Part shown: positions 1-8,882 of the stretch, one piece after another
Numbering within the stretch: position 1 is the stretch's first letter
How the letters are laid out: each line of letters opens with the position of its first letter
NCBI RefSeq assembly: GCF_013874595.1
Contig: NZ_CP059431.1
Coordinates: 310,001-374,000 of the forward strand
Direction of reading: 5' to 3'
Length of the DNA: 64,000 nucleotides
Origin: Flavobacterium sp. xlx-214
GTDB lineage: Bacteria > Bacteroidota > Bacteroidia > Flavobacteriales > Flavobacteriaceae
Made by a program: the position numbers and the translations under genes
Notes under the pieces: model-generated
Told to the model about the DNA's origin: nothing
Database searches by the model: none
Seen by the model: the letters and a program-made list of their open reading frames with translations, nothing else

Positions 1-851
1 TGTCGTTCCTCGAGCGAGTACCGTATTTCCACCATAGGGTTCTTAACCTTCACCTTCAACGAATCAGCTGTTTCAAAATACACCGCAGCCTTTTGCCCAT
101 CCAATATGAATTTCTGGCCGTTCCACTGATGTCCTAAAGGTCGAACGATCGTTTCCCAACCATCTTTTTCCGGTACCGCCACATACATTATATTTACTCC
201 CGTCTTGGTTTTGGTTCCAAAAGCAAAAGTATCGCCCACTGGATCAAACACCAGTCCGAAAGGCTTATCGTCCAGCACCGTGACAAGCGTACTTTTAAAA
301 GTACTGCCATCGATACGATACACTTCAAACCTGCCTTCGTTCTCTTGTGTATAAACAACCGCTCTTGCATTTTCTGCTGTAAACACTTCGTCAACCAAAG
401 CCAACGCTACATTTGCCCCTTTTGCGTTTCGCAGATCATAGGTACCAATTGCGCTACCATCCCGCCAAAAAAGATAGTGCATGTTACCACTAAAAAAATA
501 CTGCTTTTTAAAAGGAAGCGTTTTCCAAGCATCCTGTTTCAGATTACCATACATCCAGCCGGAATTATTCTTCAGCAGCACCTCCCCTGTATCGGTACGC
601 ATATTATATGCGATATTGTCACCAAAACCTTTAAGCTTTCCCGTATGCGTATCTGAGATGAAAATACTGTCGCCCACATGATCCTTCTTAAAGGCAACCC
701 ACCGGCCATCGTCTGAAAGCCTTACCTGACGTAGATCGTACCATTTATCAGAATCAGCATCCGGCTGCTGCATCTGGTCTTGAGCAGCACCCGAAAAGCA
801 CAACGCAAGTACCAACAACAACATTACTATTTTTATACTAGTAACCTTCAT
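1..851 (-). CDS. S9-type peptidase (prolyl oligopeptidase family), C-terminus beyond window
   Basis: The frame is open from an ATG at 851 to the left edge, giving about 283 residues with no stop. It begins with a signal peptide (charged start, hydrophobic run, cut near GAAQ at about residue 23). The rest has beta-propeller-like blades, starting with WYDLRQVRLSDDGRWVAF, the usual opening of the propeller domain of Bacteroidota S9 peptidases. The catalytic alpha/beta-hydrolase domain would lie outside the window, so the class is inferred. The start overlaps the susD stop by 14 bases, so it is the third gene of the susCD operon. Together they suggest uptake and breakdown of peptides or glycopeptides (inference). 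Confidence 0.7.
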   Translation of the reverse strand, partial: MKVTSIKIVMLLLVLALCFSGAAQDQMQQPDADSDKWYDLRQVRLSDDGRWVAFKKDHVGDSIFISDTHTGKLKGFGDNIAYNMRTDTGEVLLKNNSGWMYGNLKQDAWKTLPFKKQYFFSGNMHYLFWRDGSAIGTYDLRNAKGANVALALVDEVFTAENARAVVYTQENEGRFEVYRIDGSTFKSTLVTVLDDKPFGLVFDPVGDTFAFGTKTKTGVNIMYVAVPEKDGWETIVRPLGHQWNGQKFILDGQKAAVYFETADSLKVKVKNPMVEIRYSLEER

Positions 852-2211
852 TTTGCGGAAGCAGGTTAGGATTCAACAACAATTCAGACTGAGGCAGGGG
901 CAACCTTGCAAAAAACGCCTGCCATTGCGGTTTTGCATCAACCAGTTCCGAAGCCAGCCTGCCCGTTCTTTTCAGATCAAAAAAGCGGTGACCAAACTCA
1001 CAGAAAAATTCATGTCGGCGTTCCTGTAACAGCAACACTTCCCAATTATGCGGTAGCTCCGAAAACAATTCCAACCCATAACGTCCACGCAACATGTTCC
1101 AATCATCCAATGCTTGCTTATAGTTACCTAACTGTATGTTGGCTTCAATTCGTATATAATAAAGCTCCTCTAACCTGAATACCACCGAGTATTCCTTTGA
1201 AACCGACGTATTTTGACGTTCCCTATACTTGTTACTGTAATAAAAACCTTGTGCTGCCGCTGGTTTAGCAATCCATGATTCCCTGCGCTTATCTCGCGGA
1301 TCAAAGGAAGAAACCAAAACAGAAGTAAGCGATATAGTTGGAGGCGGTACCGTAGCAAAGATATACGTTTGCGCCTCCAGCGTATTTACACCTTCCAACC
1401 CCGTTCGTAGCTGCCAAAGCGTACCGCTACTCTCTTTCAGAAACACCTTTGACAAATCAGACTCTAACTTGTAGCGCCCAGAAGCAATCAACTCATCGGC
1501 ATAAAACAATGCTTGCTGCCATTGTTTGCTATACAAATGTATCCTTGCTAACAATGCCATAGCAGTAGCCGCATTCGGTCTATAATTGTTTATAGAAGGT
1601 ACATCCTCCAAAAGCTCCAAAGCCTTTTGTGCATCGGTAACCAACAGCTTATGCATTTCAATCTCCGGTGTTTTTGAAACACTGCGGTTCACCGTATAAT
1701 CGGTACCCGTTACATAAGGCACCGCACCCCAAAGCTGCGAAAGGTAAAAATGCACCAACGTACGTACAAAATACGCCTCGCCCAGCAGCCCCCTTTTATC
1801 AGCCGTAGCAATGCCTGTTGAAGAAGATACCCCTTCAATAATCCTGTTACACTGGTAGATTACCTGATAGGAACCATCCCATATGTTTTTAATTGCTAAT
1901 TCGCTTTCTGTGAGCGTATTGGTATACAGCGACTGGTGGAAGGTATTTGTTACCAGCCAGTTCTGCAATTCATCCGTATACAACCCCATTGTTACGCCAA
2001 GTCCCGTATTATTTCCGTTGAGAAGCACCCGATCCCTGAGTCTTACATAATTTTCCGCCATAGCGGCCTCTGTCATCTTTTTATCGTTAAACACCTCCTC
2101 TGCCACTATCTGAGTACCAGGTTGGTCAAGGTCGATAAAATCTTCACATGAGTACAACAGGCAAAGCCCTATTAACACTATAATCTTATTATATTTAGCT
2201 GTTTTTTTCAT
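838..2211 (-). CDS. SusD/RagB-family outer-membrane lipoprotein
   Basis: Surface substrate-binding partner of the SusC transporter just upstream. The chosen start (2211) gives a short lipoprotein signal peptide ending in LLYSC, followed by the typical EDFIDLDQPG opening. A longer frame from 2265 adds 18 residues that do not look like a signal. The body (457 residues) has the TPR-like helices and the C-terminal RRHEFFCEFGHRFFDLKRTG motif usual for SusD. The gap to susC is 23 bases and its end overlaps the peptidase gene. Substrate cannot be read from sequence; the S9 peptidase neighbour argues for peptides (RagAB-like) over sugars. Confidence 0.93.
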   Translation of the reverse strand: MKKTAKYNKIIVLIGLCLLYSCEDFIDLDQPGTQIVAEEVFNDKKMTEAAMAENYVRLRDRVLLNGNNTGLGVTMGLYTDELQNWLVTNTFHQSLYTNTLTESELAIKNIWDGSYQVIYQCNRIIEGVSSSTGIATADKRGLLGEAYFVRTLVHFYLSQLWGAVPYVTGTDYTVNRSVSKTPEIEMHKLLVTDAQKALELLEDVPSINNYRPNAATAMALLARIHLYSKQWQQALFYADELIASGRYKLESDLSKVFLKESSGTLWQLRTGLEGVNTLEAQTYIFATVPPPTISLTSVLVSSFDPRDKRRESWIAKPAAAQGFYYSNKYRERQNTSVSKEYSVVFRLEELYYIRIEANIQLGNYKQALDDWNMLRGRYGLELFSELPHNWEVLLLQERRHEFFCEFGHRFFDLKRTGRLASELVDAKPQWQAFFARLPLPQSELLLNPNLLPQNEGY

Positions 2212-2234
2212 CTTTAAAATATTTGCATTCACCT

Positions 2235-5213
2235 TTAATAATTTAGAACAAAACCAAACGACCACACCTTTAATGGGGGCACGGATGCATTGCTGAGGCT
2301 TTCAGGATCCAACCCCTTATACCTTGTCCAGGTAAGAACATTCTGCCCTGATACATAGACCGTTCCTTTGAGTTTCAAACCAAAAAGTTCTGGGATACTG
2401 TAAGACAGGTTGATATTCTTAAGCCTAATAAAGGAAGCATCTTCTAAAATGCCGTTACTCTGCGTAAACTGATTATAAGCCGTTGTTGCTTCATTTTTAA
2501 AACCAGCAGAAGGATTCTGTATCAGTTCGCTATCATAGTTCTGAGGCTGGTTGTGTGGCATTCCCGGCATTCCCCAGCCTGCCCTATAGCCTACCGCCTG
2601 CTGTTTCACTGCATGAAAGAATAAGGCAAGCGACCAATTCCTGTAAGAAAGATTTTGCCCGAAACCTGCACTAAATTCGGGCGTCAGGTCAATGATTCTC
2701 TTCTTATCATCAGCAGCGGTAATCTTGCCGTCTCCGTTAAAATCGGTAAATGTATACAGTCCCGTAACTGGATCAATACCAGCATATTCAAAAACGTACT
2801 GCATAGACACAGGATGTCCCACGGCATAGGTATTTTTATAAGTAGATCCCTCCAAATCTGGAAAAAACAAGAGCCTGTTCCTATTAAAAGAAATATTTCC
2901 GTTTAACGACCACTTCCAATCCACCACATCAACCAACTTCGCCCGAGCCTCAAACTCCCATCCAGAGTTGCGTACTGTAGCTGGAAGATTCGCCTGTATA
3001 CTACCAAAACCCGTAGTACCAGGCAGCGGCACACCCACCAGCTGGTTAGACGATTCATTCTGATAATAGGCACCCAACAAGCTTACTTTATTATTAAACA
3101 ACGAAAGCTCTAAAGCCACCTCTTTCTTCAGGTTGGTTTCCCAACTGAAATACGGATTGTACAAACGTTGAGGTGACAGACCACCTACATCGTACATACC
3201 GCCTGATATCCCGTAAGTATCCAGATACTGGTAGTCACCTATACGGTCGTTACCAGCGGTACCGTAGCTTGCACGAAGCTTACCAAAACTTAACCAGCTG
3301 CTGCCTTCAAGAAGTTTTTCCCTACTAAACAACCAAGCAGCACCTATTGCTCCAAAATTCCCCCAACGCCTATCCGAACCAAAACGACTTGAACCATCTC
3401 GTCGTCCAGTAAAATTTACAATGTATTTATCAAAAAATTGATAATTCAGCCGTGCAAACACCGCGTTATAATTGTACTGGTTCATCTGATTGTTGATCAG
3501 CTGTACTGATTTTGCAGCAGACAGGTTTGCCAACTGGCTGTTAGAAGTAAAGTTGGAGGCATACCATGTTTTCTGTGTACTTTCTTGATGAAGAAATGAA
3601 GTACCCACCAATACACTAAAAGTATGTAGGTTCATACGTTTATTGTAATGCAGCTGTGGTTCAATGTTCCATCCTTTTGCCTGTGCATTGTTAATATAAG
3701 AAGTAGAACGTGAACTGTCCAATCCCGCTGCTGGATTATTAATCGTATGCGGGCTAAGCTTAAACTCTTCCGTATTACTTTCGTTGAACCCCGCCTGCAG
3801 CTTAACCGTCAAATCCTTAGTTAACTTCCCTTCAATATCCCATGCGTTAAGCCATTGTGTACTTAAAGAGCTATAAGTTTGATTTTTCCAACGCAACGGA
3901 TTATTCCACGTTCCGTTTTCCCAGTTCAAGCTTTCATCCAAATTATACAGTGCAGGAGCGTTCGGTGCCAAAGTTAATGCCTCCCGTGTAAGGTCGGTAC
4001 CTGGCAGCAGGTTGTTACTTTGACCATGCACAAACTGCGTTTGTATTTTCCATTTATCATCAACCGTAATATGGCTGAACTGCCCCAATATATTTTTGCG
4101 CCTATTTCCGTAATCTCCTGGAAACACAGTACCATCGCGCGCCGTACTTACCTGCAACATAAAACTATTTCTTTTATCACCTCCTCGTATGCTTGCAGAT
4201 ACTTGCTGGCTTACCGCCTTACCACCTAACAACTCCTGCTGCCAGTCTGTATACCTATCTTGATTCCATGTTCCATTTATATCATAAGCGTTGGCAGGAT
4301 ATTCTGTAATACCATCATTTTTAAAAGCAGAACGCCGTAAATCAAGATATTTAGCTGTATTCAACAACTTCATAAATCTAGGCACCACTCCTACAGCCGT
4401 GTGGCTTTGTAAAGAAAATACTGTAGGCTGCTGCATGCCCTTTTTGGTGGTAATCAGCACCACACCATTTGCTCCACGCGAACCATAAATAGCCGTAGCA
4501 TCAGCATCCTTTAACACTTCGATACTTTCAATATTGTCAGGATTTATCAGTTGCAGCGGATTATTCGTTGTATTAGCTAATATGGAAAAAGATAGCCCAC
4601 TAAAACTTTGGCTTTCACTTAAATAAGGCACGCCATCAACGATATACAGGGGCGCGTTTCCCTCGGTTCGTAAACTGTTACGCCCCCTTATTTGTATATC
4701 GAAGCCACCGCCGGGGGTACCGCTGCTTTGCGTAATGTTCACCCCTGCCATACGGCCTTGCATTGCGGCCAGTGGGTTGGCAACTGGTTGTTGACCAATT
4801 TCTTTTGCCGTTATTTTTGAAATACTACCCGTACGTTCTTTGTCTTTTACCGTATAGTAACCTGCATTAATCACTACTTCATCTAGCACATCTTCGTCTT
4901 CTGTTAGGGTAACGTTGAGTACTTTGTTGGTAGCTTTTATCTTTTGGGTTACATACCCTAGGTATTCAAAAGTAACGGTGGTGTTTGGGGGTATTTCTAA
5001 GCTGTAGAAACCTTGCTCGTTGGTTTGGGTACCATCATTGGTTTCGGGTTGCCATACGGTTACCCCTTCTAACGGGGTACCGCTTACAGTTTTTACTACG
5101 CCACTAAGAACGGTGCGTTCTTGTGCGTATAGTTTGTTGTTGCTTAGTAACAGTAATACTAGTAGCACCCACATAAGGGGTACAACAAGTGCTGCAAAAG
5201 TAATTTTTTTCAT
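2235..5213 (-). CDS. SusC/RagA-family TonB-linked outer-membrane transporter
   Basis: 992-residue TonB-dependent receptor. Residues 1-31 are a signal peptide. Residues 35-105 form a carboxypeptidase-D-like regulatory domain (SGVV...GTPLEGVTVW). Residues about 110-230 form the plug, with the SusC hallmarks AAMQGRMAGVNI, IRGRNSL, PLYIVDGVP and the DATAIYGSRGANGVVLITTKKG region. The remainder is the 22-strand barrel, ending in an aromatic residue (LNY), as expected of outer-membrane proteins. First gene of the operon with susD and the S9 peptidase. It likely imports oligomers, probably peptides, with energy from TonB. Codon use and G+C differ from the genes to the right, suggesting a foreign origin. 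Confidence 0.95.
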   Translation of the reverse strand: MKKITFAALVVPLMWVLLVLLLLSNNKLYAQERTVLSGVVKTVSGTPLEGVTVWQPETNDGTQTNEQGFYSLEIPPNTTVTFEYLGYVTQKIKATNKVLNVTLTEDEDVLDEVVINAGYYTVKDKERTGSISKITAKEIGQQPVANPLAAMQGRMAGVNITQSSGTPGGGFDIQIRGRNSLRTEGNAPLYIVDGVPYLSESQSFSGLSFSILANTTNNPLQLINPDNIESIEVLKDADATAIYGSRGANGVVLITTKKGMQQPTVFSLQSHTAVGVVPRFMKLLNTAKYLDLRRSAFKNDGITEYPANAYDINGTWNQDRYTDWQQELLGGKAVSQQVSASIRGGDKRNSFMLQVSTARDGTVFPGDYGNRRKNILGQFSHITVDDKWKIQTQFVHGQSNNLLPGTDLTREALTLAPNAPALYNLDESLNWENGTWNNPLRWKNQTYSSLSTQWLNAWDIEGKLTKDLTVKLQAGFNESNTEEFKLSPHTINNPAAGLDSSRSTSYINNAQAKGWNIEPQLHYNKRMNLHTFSVLVGTSFLHQESTQKTWYASNFTSNSQLANLSAAKSVQLINNQMNQYNYNAVFARLNYQFFDKYIVNFTGRRDGSSRFGSDRRWGNFGAIGAAWLFSREKLLEGSSWLSFGKLRASYGTAGNDRIGDYQYLDTYGISGGMYDVGGLSPQRLYNPYFSWETNLKKEVALELSLFNNKVSLLGAYYQNESSNQLVGVPLPGTTGFGSIQANLPATVRNSGWEFEARAKLVDVVDWKWSLNGNISFNRNRLLFFPDLEGSTYKNTYAVGHPVSMQYVFEYAGIDPVTGLYTFTDFNGDGKITAADDKKRIIDLTPEFSAGFGQNLSYRNWSLALFFHAVKQQAVGYRAGWGMPGMPHNQPQNYDSELIQNPSAGFKNEATTAYNQFTQSNGILEDASFIRLKNINLSYSIPELFGLKLKGTVYVSGQNVLTWTRYKGLDPESLSNASVPPLKVWSFGFVLNY

Positions 5214-5253
5214 ACTTTTGTGGTGTTAGGGTTAATATTAATCTTACGTGTTG

Positions 5254-5323
5254 CTCTCTACTACCTAAGCGCCAACTTGTTGTAGTAGGGAGTTTTTTAT
5301 TCTGCAAGGTTTTGAAAACCTTG
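5254..5323 (-). promoter_or_regulatory. Structured leader upstream of susC
   Basis: Two inverted repeats lie 40-110 bases upstream of the susC ATG: an 11-bp imperfect stem (5254-5264 with 5282-5292, CTCTCTACTAC against GTAGTAGGGAG) and a perfect 19-nt palindrome at 5305-5323 (CAAGGTTTTGAAAACCTTG). They could form hairpins in the susC 5' leader or be an operator. No clear TAnnTTTG box was found. Function is inferred from position only. Confidence 0.35.
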
Positions 5324-5395
5324 TAGATTTATTTTTTCATTTTTTGTTTTAATTACTTCTTTAGGTTTACAAATAGATCTATTTCAGTTTTTCTC

Positions 5396-5562
5396 TTCTT
5401 TAATGCACTAAAGAAGCAAAGTGCCCGAGCACCACTGCTCGTGGTCGATTTGCATTTTCACAGCTAAATCAAATAAACTTGCTTTTTCCAAAAGCTTCAG
5501 ACAGCATTTGATTTTACGCTGTGTTCAATGAATCAACGCTCACTCCGCTGTGAATGCTCGTT
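5396..5562 (-). repeat. Long hairpin repeat, family B, copy 1 (inverted)
   Basis: Reverse-complement copy of the element at 6487-6690. Reading the minus strand it has the shared opening (GAGCATTCACAGCGGAGTGAG), then a left arm, a core similar to TGCTGTCTGAGC...AGTTTATT, and a right arm. The arms are imperfect reverse complements (GTAAAATCAAA against TTTGATTTA; ACACAGC against GCTGTG). The last pair differs from the plus copy but is still complementary. It ends with CACGAGCAGTGG and an AAG-rich tail. Confidence 0.8.
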
Positions 5563-5592
5563 TGGAATTGTGCCAAATAAGCTATTCCATTT

Positions 5593-5810
5593 ATCAATCA
5601 AAATAGAATTAAACTATTTATCAGAATAACAAAAACGACATTAGTTTTTCAGCGAGTGTCAAAAAGTTGAACTTTCCGTAAAAAGAAATACTGTCTGAGC
5701 TTGAAAAGCGAGTTTATTTCTTTTAGGAAAGGAAACTCATTTTGACCGTTGAAAAAATAGAGTCTTGATCTTTTGGTTCGTTTTGCATCAAGGCAAAATG
5801 AACAGAATAA
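5593..5810 (+). repeat. Long hairpin repeat, family A, copy 1
   Basis: Starts with the shared head ATCAATCAAAATAGAATTAA and has the body GACATTAG...GCGAGTGTCAAAAAG. The left arm (about 5656-5688) and right arm (about 5714-5747) are imperfect reverse complements (GTCAAAAAGTTGAACTTTCC against GGAAAGGAAACTCATTTTGAC). The core between them is CTGTCTGAGCTTGAAAAGCGAGTTTATT. The tail (CTTGATCTTTTGGTTCG... CAAGGCAAAATGAAC) forms a second small inverted repeat. Near-identical copies lie at 5885-6147 and 26062-26275. Confidence 0.85.
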
Positions 5811-5884
5811 ATATCAAAACATAAATTCTCAATTACTTTTTCATTTCCAGTTCAGCTTTACAACTCTCTTATTTCCTATCTCAT

Positions 5885-6147
5885 CATCAATCAAAACCAA
5901 ATTAAACTATTCATCACAATTAAAAAAACGACATTAGTTTTTCAGCGAGTGTCAAAAAGTTGAACTTTCCGTAAAAAGAAATGCTGTTTGAGAACTTGTT
6001 CGAAATCAAAGATTCACGAACACTAAAACTAAATAACAACAGTGAGTAATTTATTTCTTTTAGGAAAGAAAACTCATTTTGACCGTTGAAAAAATAGAGT
6101 CTTGATCTTTTGGTTCGTTTTGCATCAAGGCAAAATGAACAGAATAA
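5885..6147 (+). repeat. Long hairpin repeat, family A, copy 2
   Basis: Same head, arms and tail as the copy at 5593-5810. The core is enlarged: after GCTGTTTGAG it carries about 45 extra bases (AACTTGTTCGAAATCAAAG onward) in place of the short CTTGAAAAGCGAG loop. The arms on either side are kept, which fits a structure that tolerates loop insertions. Confidence 0.85.
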
Positions 6148-6284
6148 TCATTATAACTATAATTTCCAATCATTAACTTTTTTCCTTTCATAACACCTAA
6201 CGCGATATCGCATTCCTTTTTTGATTTCTATCATAAGCAGGTTTGTTTTGTACAATCCTGATTTCTTAAAAAAGAACATCTCGG

Positions 6285-6480
6285 TTTTTCTTCTTCTTTA
6301 TAACTAAAGAAGCAAAGTTTCTTTTCTTTAATCTTGCCTCGGCCTGAAATCGGTTAAATTACGTTTCACAATCTACCGAATCGAATCGTAGCAAAGCTAC
6401 CCGATTCGTTTACGCTTGTTGCAACGATTTAACGTTCGATTTGATGCCAATGGCGCTTTTAATTCTAGTCAACAAGCTAT
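6285..6480 (-). repeat. Hairpin repeat with a different core (family D)
   Basis: Reading the minus strand, arms GTTAAATCGTTGCAACA and TGTGAAACGTAATTTAAC flank a core containing GGGTAGCTTTGCTACGATTCG. The layout matches families A and B (long imperfect arms, conserved-looking core, AAG-rich tail with CTTTATAACTAAAG), but the sequence is different. Only one copy is seen in this window. Confidence 0.6.
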
Positions 6481-6486
6481 ACCACC

Positions 6487-6690
6487 ATCAATCAAAACCA
6501 AATTAAACTATTCATCACAATCTAAAACTGAGCATTCACAGCGGAGTGAGCGTCGATTTGATGAAAAAAGCGTAAAATCAAATGCTGTCTAAGCTTAGAA
6601 AGCGAGTTTATTTGATTTAGCTTTTAAATCGTTAATCGACCACGAGCAGTGGCGCTCAGGAGTTTTGTTTCTTTTGCGACCAAAAGAAAT
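6487..6690 (+). repeat. Long hairpin repeat, family B, copy 2
   Basis: Starts with the same head as family A (ATCAATCAAAACCAAATTAA) and then has a different body (GAGCATTCACAGCGGAG). The left arm (about 6552-6582) and right arm (about 6610-6641) pair imperfectly: GTCGATTTGATGAAAAAAGC against GCTTTTAAATCGTTAATCGAC. The core TGCTGTCTAAGCTTAGAAAGCGAGTTTAT is nearly that of family A. The inverted partner lies at 5396-5562. Confidence 0.85.
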
Positions 6691-7133
6691 TGACCTAATC
6701 ATACACTATCTCACCTCATCTAATCTTCTTTTACAATCTCAATATCTTCACTTATATACTCTAACTTCACACAAGCCGCGGCACACAACCTCCTTTCTGG
6801 GTAAACTAACTATAAATTAACAATAATTTTAAAACCTATTACCTGTTTTGCATTATGATTTTGAAATAGGTTATGTGCTTAGCTTGTACATTTAACTAAT
6901 TCTCTTTTTCAATTTTCTTTTATGTTGAGGTTATTGTACGTTTAACTTCCTGTCATACAGAAATATCCTATAACATCTCATTTTTATTATAGCATAAAAA
7001 TCAATTCTAAAATTCTGTTTTAACAATTAAACAAACACTAAAAGTATTAAAAACATTGGTACCTGTACACAGCACCATAACCGGCAAATAGTTGAGTAAA
7101 AAGCATAAAAAAGGCGTGAAACTCAACAAATCT
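6691..7133. other. AT-rich non-coding stretch
   Basis: No reading frame, tRNA or clear promoter recognised. It contains only short AT-rich runs and a 7-bp inverted repeat at 7091-7097 and 7121-7127 (GTTGAGT/ACTCAAC) just before the structured hairpin at 7134. Confidence 0.5.
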
Positions 7134-7241
7134 GGTTCGCGGTACTGGTATACCTACACACAGATAAGTTAAGCTCACGCCTAGGTCGTGAACTAATCTA
7201 CTTATCATCTCGTGTGTTTAAAAATTACCAGTTTCCGAACC
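7134..7241. ncRNA. Candidate structured RNA: 108-nt imperfect hairpin, 6S-like
   Basis: Nested complementary blocks are separated by internal loops: GGTTCG 7134-7139 with CGAACC 7236-7241; ACTGGTA 7144-7150 with TACCAGT 7226-7232; ACACAC 7156-7161 with GTGTGT 7212-7217; GATAAGT 7163-7169 with ACTTATC 7200-7206; TCACG 7175-7179 with CGTGA 7187-7191; and a 7-nt apical loop. A long rod with internal bubbles is the general shape of 6S RNA, and a flavobacterial class (6S-Flavo) is known. I could not compare it with that consensus, and the strand is undecided. It could also be an inverted repeat with another role. Confidence 0.45.
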
Positions 7242-7405
7242 GAGAATCAAAGCAATAGCTTAATATTTTCTATATAAAGTATTGCAAAATTACATTATTG
7301 TATTGTAATTCAATGAAACAAATATACACATTTTTTTAACAACTCCAAATAGGGAGTTGAAATAATTCTCATTTATAAGGTTATTGCATCAAACTTTATT
7401 TAAAA

Positions 7406-7822
7406 TTGAGAAAAAAAATAATAATATCTGCCATTGACTTACATATAATTGATAAAATCCGAGAAATTAGGAGCTTATCAATACCATATGTTTCTCAGTC
7501 CACTCTTTCACTTGGAATCGGTTTTGCTCAAGGCTTTATAGGGCAAGTAGAAAGCTTTAGTGAAGATAGAATATATTCTTTACGTCAATTAAACCTAATC
7601 GCAAACTATTTTAATTTGGAACTAAAAGACTTTTTACCCGGAGAAAAAATAAATGACGATTTATTAGAGCTAGAAATTGAAATGATAAAAACTACTTCTA
7701 CCAAAGTTCAAATTGACAAGTATGGCAATGTAATTAAAAATTACCGTATTATTAATGGAAGGATTCTGACTAGTGATGAGATTGACACTTTAAATAAAAG
7801 TAAAAGTAGAGCCAAATCATAA
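7406..7822 (+). CDS. XRE-type DNA-binding regulator
   Basis: 138 residues. Residues 8-75 resemble an XRE helix-turn-helix: IIDKIREIRSLS, then SQSTLSLGIGFAQGFIGQVES as the helix-turn-helix, then LRQLNLIANYFNLELKDFLP. The start is a TTG at 7406; no in-frame ATG comes before the domain, and the N-terminus (MRKKIIISAIDLHIIDKIRE) looks complete. It lies 237 bases upstream of the HipA-like kinase on the same strand and may control it, as HipB does for HipA (inference). The intervening 237 bases hold no clear gene. Confidence 0.7.
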   Translation: MRKKIIISAIDLHIIDKIREIRSLSIPYVSQSTLSLGIGFAQGFIGQVESFSEDRIYSLRQLNLIANYFNLELKDFLPGEKINDDLLELEIEMIKTTSTKVQIDKYGNVIKNYRIINGRILTSDEIDTLNKSKSRAKS

Positions 7823-8013
7823 TTAAATTGACAATTAGAGAACAACAATATTATATGTCTGTTTATCTTAAAGTAAATTTAAAAAAAAATGTATTTTATC
7901 AAAGTTTGCTAAACCATGAAGATATCTTAATTCTTAAAAAATAATTTTTACGGGAACATAATAATATTCTTTTTGAAGATTTAAATGAAGTTTCCACAAC
8001 TAAACAATGAGTA

Positions 8014-8043
8014 TTCAATTACGTATTATTTTGCCTATATTTA
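8014..8043 (+). promoter_or_regulatory. Possible promoter for the HipA-like kinase
   Basis: TTC at 8014-8016, a 19-base spacer and TATATTTA at 8036-8043 approximate the Bacteroidota promoter (TTG-N19-TAnnTTTG), 16 bases before the ATG at 8060. Both boxes have one mismatch. Confidence 0.35.
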
Positions 8044-8059
8044 AAAACCACAAATTATT

Positions 8060-8881
8060 ATGGAAGTTGTTAATGCAATACAAATTATTGATATTTTAGG
8101 AACAAACAGTATTCCGATTAGAATTTTAGCTGACGATACGGAAAGTTATTTTGCAAAAACAATATTCAAAACACATCCTCCTTTAGAAGATATTATAAAT
8201 GAATTAATTGGAAATATCATTTACAGTAGTTGGGGCATTCAAGTACCTGAAATTAAGATCATAAAAATTGAAAACCAACTATTGCAAACTTTTATTTTAG
8301 AAAATAATATAAAATCAAAATATAGTCAATATAATATTGAAGAATTATTTGTTATAGGTGCTAAAGAAGTTGCAAATCAAACAGAGCTAGATTTGCATAA
8401 TATGACCATCACCAACAAAAATGATTTCAATAAATTTTTAGACCCTTATAAATTTTTGGATATTGCCTTTTGTGATATTTGGTTAGCAAATAAAGACCGT
8501 CATATAAAAAATACCAACCTATTATTAATCGAAGAAGATCGCAAATTAGACTTTGTAGCAATAGACCATACACAACTTTTTGCGAATCAAAACAACTATA
8601 AACAACTACGAATACCTCTGATGGATAGTGATTTAACAAATATGTTAATTAGATCTGATTTCACTAAAAAGATTTGTAAATTTGCAGACAGTAATGTAAT
8701 TTCGAATTACAACAATCGTATTATTAATAAGATTCATACAACGTTAAATATCTTACCTAATCTTTTAGAAGCTTTGCCTTCTGAAATTGGATTAAGTAGA
8801 TCTGGAAAACAGAAAATTATTGAAATATTAGAAAATCAAGAAAGAATCACAAGAGTAGCAAATAAATTAAACAACTTTTAA
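8060..8881 (+). CDS. HipA-family protein kinase (HipA_2-like)
   Basis: 273 residues, shorter than classical HipA (about 440). Visible kinase features: AKTIF with Lys33 as possible ATP-binding lysine; the catalytic loop FCDIWLANKDRHIKNTNLLL (Asp146, Asn151, Asn153); and the metal-binding FVAIDH (Asp169). This is the shape of the short HipA-like kinases usually paired with a DUF3037 protein, and that partner follows one base later. Classical HipA phosphorylates a tRNA synthetase and causes growth arrest; the target of the short family is unknown to me. The setting beside an XRE regulator suggests a toxin-antitoxin or defence role (inference). Confidence 0.8.
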   Translation: MEVVNAIQIIDILGTNSIPIRILADDTESYFAKTIFKTHPPLEDIINELIGNIIYSSWGIQVPEIKIIKIENQLLQTFILENNIKSKYSQYNIEELFVIGAKEVANQTELDLHNMTITNKNDFNKFLDPYKFLDIAFCDIWLANKDRHIKNTNLLLIEEDRKLDFVAIDHTQLFANQNNYKQLRIPLMDSDLTNMLIRSDFTKKICKFADSNVISNYNNRIINKIHTTLNILPNLLEALPSEIGLSRSGKQKIIEILENQERITRVANKLNNF

Positions 8882-8882
8882 G

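Noticed and set aside
5214..7405. Hidden or decayed genes in the large gap
   Set aside because: Only short broken frames; the visible similarity is between repeat copies, not to proteins.
7823..8059. A small gene between the XRE regulator and the HipA-like kinase
   Set aside because: Frames are short and broken by stops, with no family resemblance.
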